Origin: Acinetobacter sp.
GTDB taxonomy: Bacteria > Pseudomonadota > Gammaproteobacteria > Pseudomonadales > Moraxellaceae
DNA length: 6,568 nucleotides
Assembly (NCBI GenBank): GCA_008017255.1
Contig: SSHD01000081.1
Coordinates: 1-6,568, forward strand
Direction of reading: 5' to 3'
In this document: positions 1 through 6,115 of the stretch, piece after piece
Layout of the letters: every line of letters begins with the position of its first letter
How positions within the stretch are numbered: position 1 is the first letter of the stretch
Translations under genes and position numbers: made by a program
The notes under the pieces: generated by a model
Database searches by the model: none
What the model was told of the DNA's origin: nothing
The model's input: only the letters and a program-made list of their open reading frames with translations

Positions 1-556
1 GGCACGGCTGCTCATTCAACACTTTGGCGGACTGAACCCTATTTTTGATGCCGAGCTGCCAGACTTAGCCCAGTTTAATGGCATCGGCCCGACCAAATAC
101 ACCCAGTTGATGGCAGTGAAAGAACTGGGGCGGCGCTATTTGAATAATCACTTTCAGCAACAACGCCTATGTTTGGACAGCTCAAGTTTAGTGCTGGATT
201 ATTTACGTTATGAGTTGCAGGGCGAGAAACAAGAAGTATTTGCGGTGCTGTGTTTAGATGCCGAATTACGCAAACTGCATTTTAAAAAGCTATTTTTCGG
301 CTCACATCGTGAGTGTCATGTGTCGATTAACCAAACCTTGCGCTATGCCATACAACAGCAAGCCTGCCAAATTGTGATTGCGCATAATCATCCCTATGGT
401 ATGGCACAACCATCTAGCGAAGACATCACCCTGACCCAACAACTACAGCAAGCCTGTAACTTACTGGAAATTCATTTAATTGATCATTTTATTATTGCCG
501 CGGATGGACATTTTTCTTTTGCCGAACAACAACTTCTTATGCCAATAAAAATCTAG
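1..556 (+). CDS. radC: RadC/JAB-domain protein, 5' end outside the window
   Basis: This is the C-terminal 184 codons of a RadC-family protein; the frame is open to the left edge from base 2. Full RadC proteins are about 225 residues, so roughly 40 are missing. The visible N-terminal part (about bases 50-110) holds the end of a helix-hairpin-helix domain, with the residues FNGIGPTKY. The rest is the JAB/MPN+ metalloprotease-like domain. Its metal motif is complete: a Glu at bases 233-235, two His in HNHPYG from base 383, then Ser, and an Asp at 422-424, matching E...HxHx7SxxD. The C-terminal DHFII...FSFAE is also typical. RadC was long called a DNA repair protein, but its biochemical role is unsettled. 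HNHPYG has Tyr where many homologues have Ser; that position is not a metal ligand. The family call is secure, the function is not. Confidence 0.95.
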   Translation, partial: ARLLIQHFGGLNPIFDAELPDLAQFNGIGPTKYTQLMAVKELGRRYLNNHFQQQRLCLDSSSLVLDYLRYELQGEKQEVFAVLCLDAELRKLHFKKLFFGSHRECHVSINQTLRYAIQQQACQIVIAHNHPYGMAQPSSEDITLTQQLQQACNLLEIHLIDHFIIAADGHFSFAEQQLLMPIKI

Positions 557-559
557 CTT

Positions 560-579
560 GCGGCGCTTGACAAAGCCGC
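560..579. other. GC-rich hairpin after radC
   Basis: GCGGC at 560-564 pairs with GCCGC at 575-579 around a 10-base loop, four bases after the radC stop codon. No T tract follows on either strand, so it does not meet the usual rule for an intrinsic terminator. It could protect the 3' end of the radC transcript or weaken read-through into the bestrophin gene. A perfect TTGACA lies in its loop, but no good -10 box follows at 16-18 bases. Confidence 0.3.
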
Positions 580-624
580 GCGCTCACCCGAACATCAGCA
601 CATAAAAGCAATGATTTAAAGCAC

Positions 625-1536
625 ATGATTGTTCGTGACCAGCCGAGTATTTTTAAAGTTCTATTTTCGTGGCGCGGCACGATTTTACCGAAAATTTTGC
701 CATCCTTAGGCTTTGTGATGCTTATTTCTGCCATTATTGGTGGCATTGAATATGTAGATTTGTACCGTTTTCCAGAAATTCCTTTGGTGGGTTTTACCCT
801 GATTGGCGTGGTGTTGTCGATTTTTTTAGGCTTTAAAAATTCAGCTTGTTATGAGCGCTGGTGGGAAGCACGTAAACTGTGGGGGGTACTGATTGCCACT
901 GCACGCCATTTCGATCGGGACTGCCGCATACTCAGCAAAGCACGCCGCGAACGCATTATTCAAAACGTGATTTTATTTGCCAATGTGCTGCGTGACCGTT
1001 TGCGCCAACAAACTGCCAACCCAACCGAACTCATCGAAACCAGTGGTTTAAGCCAACAAGCCTTAACCCAGTTATATCAACAACAAAATGCCCCGCAATA
1101 CACCTTAAGCCTCATCCAATGGGAGCTGTTGCAAGCGCTCAAAGAGGGTGAAATTTCCGATATTATTTACACGCAAATGAATGCGCATGTTGCGGCTTTA
1201 AGTGAAATGCAAACGGGTTGTGACCGTATTGCCAATACCCCAATTCCTTTTGCCTATTCGGTATTACTCAATCGCACGGTGTACTTTTTCTGCGTAATGT
1301 TGCCGTTTAGCTTAGGCTCGCTATTGGGCTTGGTTACACCGCTGTTGGTAGGGGTTTTGGCTTATACCTTTTTGGGTTTAGATGCTTTAAGTAGTGAAAT
1401 TGAAGAACCGTTTGGTACACAAAGTAATGATTTACCGCTCGATTCGATGGTACGCACGATTGAAATTGAATTACTCAGCAGTTTAGGTCGCCCCACACCA
1501 CCGCCAATTCAAGCACAGGATCATAATTTACTGTAA
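625..1536 (+). CDS. Bestrophin-family ion channel (formerly UPF0187), YneE-like
   Basis: This encodes a 303-residue inner-membrane protein of the bacterial bestrophin family, close to the roughly 300 residues usual for KpBest and E. coli YneE. Family marks are ERWWEARKLWG at residues 77-87 after the second membrane helix, RIANTPIPFAY at 201-211 before the third, and EPFGTQSNDLPLD at 261-273 near the end. Hydrophobic segments fall at about 26-46, 52-72, 211-228 and 232-252, the four-helix plan of bestrophins, with a large cytoplasmic helical part between. The characterised bacterial member, KpBest, forms a homopentameric cation-selective pore; that role is inferred here. The ATG at 625 gives the expected N-terminus (MIVRDQPS, then WRGT), although the upstream sequence has only a weak Shine-Dalgarno. 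It lies 68 bp after radC on the same strand; shared transcription is possible. No physiological substrate can be read from the sequence. Confidence 0.93.
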   Translation: MIVRDQPSIFKVLFSWRGTILPKILPSLGFVMLISAIIGGIEYVDLYRFPEIPLVGFTLIGVVLSIFLGFKNSACYERWWEARKLWGVLIATARHFDRDCRILSKARRERIIQNVILFANVLRDRLRQQTANPTELIETSGLSQQALTQLYQQQNAPQYTLSLIQWELLQALKEGEISDIIYTQMNAHVAALSEMQTGCDRIANTPIPFAYSVLLNRTVYFFCVMLPFSLGSLLGLVTPLLVGVLAYTFLGLDALSSEIEEPFGTQSNDLPLDSMVRTIEIELLSSLGRPTPPPIQAQDHNLL

Positions 1537-1555
1537 TTTATGACTTTTCCCTTGC

Positions 1556-1568
1556 GAAGCCGTGCTTC
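1556..1568. other. Small hairpin, first copy
   Basis: GAAGC at 1556-1560 pairs with GCTTC at 1564-1568 around a 3-base loop, 20 bases after the bestrophin stop codon. It is the first copy of the hairpin motif that recurs at 1733-1749. No T tract follows. Confidence 0.4.
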
Positions 1569-1657
1569 TCATCTTCTGCAGACCCAAGCAACATCCATTG
1601 TATGCCCCATTGAATATGATACGCGGTAACGTCATCCACAACCTGAGCGAAGATAAC

Positions 1658-1672
1658 CAAAGCAACGCTTTG
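1658..1672. other. Small hairpin in repeat block
   Basis: CAAAGC at 1658-1663 and GCTTTG at 1667-1672 form a 6-bp stem with a 3-base loop. It lies between the two plus-strand CTGAGCG motifs at 1643 and 1674, so it may be part of one repeat unit. Confidence 0.4.
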
Positions 1673-1688
1673 TCTGAGCGCAAGTCGA

Positions 1689-1701
1689 ACAGCTAAGCTG
1701 T
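1689..1701. other. Small palindrome in repeat block
   Basis: ACAGCT at 1689-1694 and AGCTGT at 1696-1701 are perfect inverted copies around a single A. With one central base it is more likely a palindromic DNA site or repeat remnant than a stable RNA hairpin. Confidence 0.35.
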
Positions 1702-1724
1702 GAGTATTAAATAACAATGCCTTT

Positions 1725-1756
1725 GCCCTTACGAAGCTTCAAACGCTTCTCAGGGC
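1725..1756. other. Two-part hairpin, second copy, possible bidirectional terminator
   Basis: GCCCT at 1725-1729 pairs with AGGGC at 1752-1756, and inside it GAAGC at 1733-1737 pairs with GCTTC at 1745-1749, with small internal loops and a 7-base apical loop. It is the longest GC-containing stem between the convergent genes and could act on transcripts from both sides. It has no adjacent T run, so termination is a guess. Confidence 0.35.
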
Positions 1757-1837
1757 GAAACCAAAGTAGGTCGAGCAGAAGGCTTATCCTGAAATTGGAT
1801 GAGAACTCAGCAAGACTCCGCTAAGATATTTTATTGT

Positions 1838-1862
1838 TTTAGATCAAAATAATTTATCTAAA
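1838..1862. other. AT-rich inverted repeat over the PHP gene stop codon
   Basis: TTTAGAT at 1838-1844 and ATCTAAA at 1856-1862 form a 7-bp AT-rich stem with an 11-base loop, overlapping the end of the minus-strand PHP gene. It is weak as an RNA structure and may be chance in AT-rich DNA. Confidence 0.2.
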
Positions 1863-2717
1863 GCGTTCCCAAATCCCCACTTGCCCCTCTTTAACACGTG
1901 GAATATTGCCCAACTTAATCCACGGCATATTGTCGCCATGAAAATCACTGCCAATCGACACGGCTAAACCCAACTGCTCAATCATTTTATCGACCATTTG
2001 CCGTGTAGATGCAGGCTCAATATTGGGCGGTAATTCCACCGCATCGCCGCCCAACTCGGCAAATAATTCAACCAAATAACGAATATTGGTGGCTGATAAA
2101 TCATAACGTGTCGGATGCGCCAATACCGCAAAGCCACCACTGGCATGTATCACCTCTATGGTTTCTTTTAAGCCTAAGCCATCAAATTTTACAAAGGCTT
2201 TTTTGCCTTCTTTTAAAAACCGATCAAAGGCTTGTTGCGGACGGCTGACAATCTTCTTTTCCACCAAAGCTTTGGCAATATGAGTGCGTGTGACCCGATC
2301 TGGCTGCCCCTCGACTTGTGCCAAGACTTCAGGGTAAATATCAAAACTAATACATTTTTCTAATAAAGCACAAATGGCTTGGGCACGTTCAGCACGGACT
2401 TTTTTTTGCTGTTCGAGCATCGTTTGCATAGGCGCTTGATTTTGCATATTGAGCGCCACAATATGCACGCCATAACTTTTTTGCGTATTGGGGCGTGACC
2501 ATTGGCTAGATATTTCTACCCCAGAAATAATTTGAATATCTTGATCTTGTGCACAGTCTTGCGCATAAATTTGCGCACGGCTTAAACCATCCATGGTGTC
2601 ATGGTCGGTGAGTGCAAGCGTATGTATTTTTAGATCAAGCGCAGCCTGCACCAATTGTTCAGGCGACAAAGTACCATCGGAAATGTATGTATGCGTATGT
2701 AAATCGACACCGAACAT
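1854..2717 (-). CDS. rnm: PHP-domain phosphoesterase, YciV/RNase AM-like (TrpH family)
   Basis: This encodes a 287-residue cytoplasmic PHP-domain protein. Metal-binding motifs appear in family order: HTH at residues 7-9 followed by SDG (Asp14), TDHD at 37-40, Glu68 in GVEIS, His85, TRTH ending at His146, AHPTRY with His201, and SDFHG at 257-261 (Asp258, His260). This set fits a trinuclear metal site. E. coli YciV (RNase AM) is the best characterised relative of this length; it removes phosphate from 3',5'-nucleotide bisphosphates and trims RNA from the 5' end, including rRNA precursors. The same role is inferred here. The gene is convergent with the bestrophin gene and divergent from yciB, with 45 bp between starts. 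The ATG at 2717 gives the exact family N-terminus (MFGVDLHTHT). No Shine-Dalgarno precedes it. The older names TrpH and YciV refer to the same family; substrate choice is not certain. Confidence 0.9.
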   Translation of the reverse strand: MFGVDLHTHTYISDGTLSPEQLVQAALDLKIHTLALTDHDTMDGLSRAQIYAQDCAQDQDIQIISGVEISSQWSRPNTQKSYGVHIVALNMQNQAPMQTMLEQQKKVRAERAQAICALLEKCISFDIYPEVLAQVEGQPDRVTRTHIAKALVEKKIVSRPQQAFDRFLKEGKKAFVKFDGLGLKETIEVIHASGGFAVLAHPTRYDLSATNIRYLVELFAELGGDAVELPPNIEPASTRQMVDKMIEQLGLAVSIGSDFHGDNMPWIKLGNIPRVKEGQVGIWERFR

Positions 2718-2762
2718 AGTTTGTATTATGCTATCTGACCTATTTCATTGCCGTACTGTAAC
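2718..2762. promoter_or_regulatory. 45-bp divergent promoter region between the PHP gene and yciB
   Basis: Both divergent units must be expressed from here or from inside the flanking genes. TATTAT at 2724-2729 is a 5/6 match to a plus-strand -10 box and would leave about 27 bases of leader before the yciB ATG. Read on the minus strand, CATAAT at 2730-2725 is also 5/6 and would start RNA at about 2718, directly at the PHP start codon. Neither has a good -35 box at 16-18 bases: TCGACA at 2704-2709 is only 14 bases from the plus-strand -10. The assignment is therefore tentative. Confidence 0.3.
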
Positions 2763-3374
2763 ATGAAAGCCTTGCTCGACTATCTGCCGATTATTATCTT
2801 CTTTTATTTTTACAAAACCACCGACCCGAAAGATAGTCAGCATCCATTACTGCAACTGGTGAACAGTGCAGGAAATACCGACCAAAATCATATTCTAGTT
2901 GCCACCTGTGCGCTGTTGATTGCAACATTGGTGGTCTATGGCTGCTTGTTTGTGTTCCAAAAATTTAAGTTGGAAAAAATGCAGTGGTTTATTGTGCTAA
3001 TGTGCGTGATTTTTGGCGGTATTACTTTGGTGTTTAGCGATGTCACCTATATTAAAATGAAAGCGGTGATACTGAATATTGGTATTGGCATTGGCTTCTT
3101 AGTCACACCGTTATTTAATAAACAACGCATGCCAATTATTCAGAAATTGTTAGACCCATTATTAGAACTCTCTCAGCGTGGTTGGATGCGTTTGAACTGG
3201 GCGTGGTGTGGGCAATTCTTTTTATTAGCTGGCTTACATTTCTTCTTTGGTTTTGTCTATATGCAAGGAAAATACTGGGGCGAATTTACCGCTTTCGGCG
3301 ATATTCTCGTTTCTGTCAGCTGCCTTGCTGTTATACTGTTTTGCTTAAGAAAGCATTTTAAAACCACTGATTAA
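2763..3374 (+). CDS. yciB: Inner-membrane protein YciB / septation protein A (IspZ)
   Basis: This encodes a 203-residue polytopic membrane protein of the YciB/IspZ family. I chose the ATG at 2763 because it gives MKALLDYLPIIIFFYFYK, the same opening as E. coli YciB (MKQFLDFLP, then FFAFYK). A TTG at 2748 would add five residues with no support. Hydrophobic segments lie at about 5-18, 44-64, 73-91, 99-118, 145-166 and 177-195. Conserved points are FGGIT at 84-88, YIKMK at 96-100 and WMRLNWAW at 141-148. It is longer than E. coli YciB (about 179 residues), mainly through a hydrophilic insert of about 20 residues at 20-43 after the first hydrophobic segment. YciB is linked to envelope integrity and cell division in enterobacteria and Shigella; its molecular activity is unclear. 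It is the first gene of a four-gene same-strand run. No clear Shine-Dalgarno is seen. Confidence 0.93.
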   Translation: MKALLDYLPIIIFFYFYKTTDPKDSQHPLLQLVNSAGNTDQNHILVATCALLIATLVVYGCLFVFQKFKLEKMQWFIVLMCVIFGGITLVFSDVTYIKMKAVILNIGIGIGFLVTPLFNKQRMPIIQKLLDPLLELSQRGWMRLNWAWCGQFFLLAGLHFFFGFVYMQGKYWGEFTAFGDILVSVSCLAVILFCLRKHFKTTD

Positions 3375-3397
3375 TTTTGAAATATTGAGCGACGACT

Positions 3398-3700
3398 ATG
3401 CCCTATTTTGTGCTGACTTGTACTGACCACGAAGATAGTTTGGAAAAACGCTTGGCGATTCGCCCACAGCATGTCGAACGCTTGCAACAGTTAGATGATG
3501 CAGGGCGTTTAATTGCTGCAGGTGCGCACCCAAAAGACCCCAATGACCCACAAGCAGGCTTTTTAGGCAGTACCATTATTGTTGAATTTGACAGCCGTGA
3601 AGCACTCGATGCATGGATTTTAGACGAACCGTTTTTAAAACACGGAATTTATGCCAGCATCGAAATCAAACCATTTAATAAAGCTTTTCCAAAAGGGTAA
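3398..3700 (+). CDS. yciI: YciI-family protein
   Basis: This encodes a 100-residue small cytoplasmic protein of the YciI family, which folds as a ferredoxin-like dimeric alpha/beta barrel. It matches E. coli YciI along its length as I remember it: DSLEKRLAIRPQH at residues 13-25, LDDAGRLIAAG at 32-42, a GFLGSTIIVEF stretch at 54-64, and an ending in IKPFNKAF. His25 in RPxH and Asp34 in LDDAG are the conserved pair proposed as a possible active site in the family. The reaction is unknown; no substrate should be assigned. It starts 23 bp after yciB with a weak Shine-Dalgarno (TGAG at 3386-3389) and ends 3 bp before the next gene, which suggests co-transcription. Length is normal (E. coli YciI is 98 residues) and no key residue is missing. 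Confidence 0.94.
   Translation: MPYFVLTCTDHEDSLEKRLAIRPQHVERLQQLDDAGRLIAAGAHPKDPNDPQAGFLGSTIIVEFDSREALDAWILDEPFLKHGIYASIEIKPFNKAFPKG
3693..3697 (+). promoter_or_regulatory. Ribosome binding site of the coiled-coil protein gene, inside the end of yciI
   Basis: AAGGG at 3693-3697 lies 6 bases before the ATG at 3704 and inside the last codons of yciI. This supports the chosen start and suggests that translation of the two genes is coupled. Confidence 0.6.
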
Positions 3701-3703
3701 CCC

Positions 3704-4153
3704 ATGCACATTGCACTCAAAAGCCTGATCGCTTTCTGTTTACTTAATTCTAGCGCATGGGCGGTTGAAGCAGTCAGCACACCCACACCTACGGCAGCTG
3801 TAGCACCCACAGCCGTGACACAACCTCCAGCAAAAGTACCTGCGAATACGCCAAAACCATTAACCGCAGAGCAAATCAGCAAAGCTAAACAGCAGCAAGA
3901 CGCTAAAACCAAAGCGCTCATGCAAGACCAAGCCAATCGTTTAAAACAATTGGAACATGCCAACTTAGAAGCACTGGCACAAAACCAAGAACTGCAATTA
4001 AAAAATGACAGTTTGGCAGTGCAAATTCAGGTATTACAAAGCGAACGCAGTGCGCAAATGTTCCTCTATGGTGCTATGACCCTCGCAGTTGGCGTACTAC
4101 TGGGCTTTTTAATTTCCGGTTATGTCTATACCAAACGTCGCCGTCAATGGTAA
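3704..4153 (+). CDS. Small coiled-coil protein with signal sequence and C-terminal membrane helix, function unknown
   Basis: I do not recognise a named family with confidence. The 149 residues fall into clear parts. Residues 1-20 look like a signal peptide (Lys6, a hydrophobic core, then SSAWA with probable cleavage after Ala20). Residues 21-52 are a Pro/Thr/Ala/Val-rich linker. Residues 53-115 are rich in Gln, Lys, Ala and Leu with heptad-like spacing, so probably a coiled coil. Residues 119-142 form one membrane helix, and TKRRRQW follows as a basic, probably cytoplasmic, tail. This predicts a periplasmic coiled coil anchored in the inner membrane. The coiled coil, membrane helix and basic tail recall the C-terminal half of YgiM/TIGR04211 SH3 proteins, but there is no SH3 domain. 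It lies 3 bp after yciI and 17 bp before mnmC, so it is probably in the same operon. A link to the envelope protein YciB is only a guess. Confidence 0.85.
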   Translation: MHIALKSLIAFCLLNSSAWAVEAVSTPTPTAAVAPTAVTQPPAKVPANTPKPLTAEQISKAKQQQDAKTKALMQDQANRLKQLEHANLEALAQNQELQLKNDSLAVQIQVLQSERSAQMFLYGAMTLAVGVLLGFLISGYVYTKRRRQW

Positions 4154-4170
4154 TAACAAGCCGTTGATTT

Positions 4171-6075
4171 ATGTTACACACAACTAAAATCCAAACTGCT
4201 GAACTGGAATGGTCACTGGTCGATGGCATAGAAGTGCCAATTTCCAAACAATTCGGCGATGTCTATTTTTCTAAAAACAATGGGCTGCTGGAAACACGTC
4301 ATGTATTTTTAAATGGCAATGATCTGCCTGAACGACTGGCGCAACTGCACGACTACCAATACTTTTGCATCGGCGAAACTGGCTTTGGTACAGGCTTAAA
4401 TATTTTAGCCTTATGGCAACTATGGCAACAGGTTCGCCCAGACAATCACAGCCATTTGCATGTTATTAGCGTAGAAAAATTTCCACTCACCAAAGCAGAT
4501 TTAATTCGCGCGCTAAGTGTTTGGACTGAGCTCAAGCCGCTTGCAGAACAACTGATTGCCCAATACCCACTACCGATTGCAGGCTGCCACCGTTTAAGTT
4601 TTCCAGAGCAACGTTTTAGCTTAGATTTATGGTTGGGTGATGCACAGGACATTTTCCCTAGCATCGCCAAGACTCAAACTGTTCAAGCGTGGTTTTTAGA
4701 TGGTTTTGCTCCATCGTGTAATCCAGAAATGTGGCAAGAACATGTACTTAATCATATCGTGCGGCTGTCGGATATAGGCACAACATTTTCTTCATTTAGC
4801 GTGGCAGGTGTGCTCAAGCGTGGACTACAACAACACGGCATTCAAATTAACCGCCCGCGTGGTTTTGGTCATAAACGTGAAATGCTCAAAGCTCTTTGGT
4901 TAGATGCTACCGAAAACTGTTTACTTGACGACAAACAGCAAGTTGCCGATCCATCCGAGGCTAAAGTAACGCAAACCACAAGCCGCCAAATCGCCATTAT
5001 CGGCGCTGGTATTGCGGGTTTAACGTGTGCATGGGCATTTGCGCAGCGTGGGCATCACGTCACCATTTACGAGCAACAGCAGCCCCTTGCAGGTGCATCG
5101 GGTAACCCTTTAGCATTGCTCAATCCCAAACTGTGCCCAATAGAGCAAGCGCATGAACACTTAATGACTTTAAGCTGGCAACATGCGTTAAATTTCTACC
5201 CGCAATTTAAAGCCTTTCGAGCGCTACAAGTGCAGCAAATTGCCTTAAAAAATCCAGATGAATTATTGAGTTTGGCAGCGCAATATCCAGCAGATGTGTT
5301 ATCGACAGCGACACCACACTCCCCAAAAACAACATTGGCCAGTTTGAACTTACAACACGCAGGAGTGGTACAGCCGCATCTGCTGCGGGATGAAATACTG
5401 TACCATCCTCATATTGAATTAAAAATTGCGCCTATTACTGCGCTCAAACCAACACAAACTGCCATCGAACTGTGGCAAAATCAGCAGCTCATCGCTCATG
5501 CAGATCATGTGGTAGTGTGCTGCGCCAAACAAAGTGCCACGCTATTTGAACACTACCCAGTACTTAAACCAATTCGCGGTCAAGTCAGTTGGTTAGACAA
5601 TGCAAATCAGCCCTTGATACCGAACCAAGCCTATAGTTATGGCGGTTACTGCGTACAGCTAAATGCGTCACAACTTATTCTGGGCGCATCGTTTTATCCG
5701 AACCGTGAAGATACGGAAGTTTTGCAAGAAGATCATGTGCATAACCATGAACTTATCCACAGTGTATTTCCTGAATATGCGCAACAACTGCCTGCTGTCG
5801 AAACTTGGCAAGGTCGAGCGTCGATTCGTGCGCAAAGTTTGGATTATTTCCCACTGCTTGGAAAAGTTAATCATAATGAGCAAATTTATACCTTTGCCGG
5901 CTTAGGCTCGAAAGGTTTTTTATTTGCGCCACTGTGTAGCGAAGTGCTTGCCGCTTTGGTTTTAGGCGAAGCCTGTGCCATTCCACAGTCGTTATTAGAC
6001 AAACTCAATCCGCAACGCTTTCAGAAAAAAGTCAAAATCAAAAAGGCATACTTTGCAGGAAAAAGAACAGTTTAG
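4171..6075 (+). CDS. mnmC: Bifunctional tRNA wobble-uridine modification enzyme MnmC
   Basis: This encodes a 634-residue two-domain protein; E. coli MnmC is 668. The N-terminal half is the SAM-dependent methyltransferase MnmC(m), with GETGFGTGLN at residues 68-77 (SAM loop), LDGFAPSCNPEMW at 176-188, and RGFGHKREML at 230-239 closing the domain. A short linker leads to the C-terminal FAD oxidoreductase MnmC(o): IIGAGIAGL at 276-284 with Glu301 (dinucleotide fold), RGQVSWL at 469-475, and GLGSKGFLFAPL at 577-588. MnmC(o) turns the cmnm5(s2)U made by MnmE-MnmG at position 34 of certain tRNAs into nm5(s2)U, and MnmC(m) methylates it to mnm5(s2)U. Both domains look intact. The start at 4171, 17 bp after the upstream gene, gives a family-like N-terminus but has no clear Shine-Dalgarno, which fits coupling to upstream translation. 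It is the last gene of the operon, convergent with the rhodanese gene. Confidence 0.97.
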   Translation: MLHTTKIQTAELEWSLVDGIEVPISKQFGDVYFSKNNGLLETRHVFLNGNDLPERLAQLHDYQYFCIGETGFGTGLNILALWQLWQQVRPDNHSHLHVISVEKFPLTKADLIRALSVWTELKPLAEQLIAQYPLPIAGCHRLSFPEQRFSLDLWLGDAQDIFPSIAKTQTVQAWFLDGFAPSCNPEMWQEHVLNHIVRLSDIGTTFSSFSVAGVLKRGLQQHGIQINRPRGFGHKREMLKALWLDATENCLLDDKQQVADPSEAKVTQTTSRQIAIIGAGIAGLTCAWAFAQRGHHVTIYEQQQPLAGASGNPLALLNPKLCPIEQAHEHLMTLSWQHALNFYPQFKAFRALQVQQIALKNPDELLSLAAQYPADVLSTATPHSPKTTLASLNLQHAGVVQPHLLRDEILYHPHIELKIAPITALKPTQTAIELWQNQQLIAHADHVVVCCAKQSATLFEHYPVLKPIRGQVSWLDNANQPLIPNQAYSYGGYCVQLNASQLILGASFYPNREDTEVLQEDHVHNHELIHSVFPEYAQQLPAVETWQGRASIRAQSLDYFPLLGKVNHNEQIYTFAGLGSKGFLFAPLCSEVLAALVLGEACAIPQSLLDKLNPQRFQKKVKIKKAYFAGKRTV

Positions 6076-6115
6076 ACATCATCATTGCGATGAAATAAAG
6101 CAGAAAGCTTGTGCA

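Larger units (their letters stand above)
1549..1825. repeat. Block of degenerate interspersed repeats
   Basis: Two motifs recur. The first is CCTT-x-CGAAGC-spacer-GCTTCTCA, at about 1550-1571 and again at 1728-1752; each copy folds into a GAAGC/GCTTC hairpin. The second resembles CTGAGCG(C)(A)AGTC: plus strand at 1643 and at 1674-1686, and inverted at 1814-1825 (GACTCCGCTAAG). An 8-bp inverted pair, TTCTCATC at 1566-1573 and GATGAGAA at 1798-1805, roughly brackets the block. From memory, motifs like CTGAGCGnAGTCGAA are common as intergenic repeats in many bacterial genomes including Acinetobacter; I could not check this. The copies have diverged, so this looks like an old, decayed repeat cluster rather than an active element. 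No target-site duplication was seen. Confidence 0.5.
1537..1853. other. Gene-free region between convergent genes, made of degenerate short repeats
   Basis: These 317 bases separate the 3' ends of the bestrophin and PHP genes. I see no believable gene: the longest ATG frame is a 29-codon one at 1540-1629 with no ribosome binding site. The stretch is instead full of small inverted repeats and repeated motifs, listed as separate entries, and becomes AT-rich from about 1826. No classic terminator (GC stem plus T run) is present, though the hairpins may serve to end or protect both transcripts. Confidence 0.7.

Noticed and set aside
567..595. Perfect -35 hexamer TTGACA at 567-572 as a promoter for the bestrophin gene
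   Set aside because: At spacers of 16-18 bases the would-be -10 sequences (CGAACA, GAACAT, AACATC) are poor, and the hexamer sits in the loop of the post-radC hairpin.
1540..1629. A 29-codon ATG frame in the gene-free region
   Set aside because: It has no ribosome binding site, lies over the repeat motifs, and its peptide shows no domain or composition pointing to a real protein.
2748..2762. TTG start at 2748 for yciB
   Set aside because: The ATG at 2763 gives the conserved family N-terminus; the five extra residues have no support.
3649..3963. Minus-strand frame with Ala/Val-rich hydrophobic content over the start of the coiled-coil gene
   Set aside because: Its composition is the antisense reflection of the Pro/Thr/Ala linker; the plus-strand gene has a good start, a ribosome binding site and operon spacing.
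5663..5905. Open frames on both strands inside the 3' half of mnmC
   Set aside because: They are shadows of the intact mnmC frame, with no ribosome binding site and no recognisable domain.
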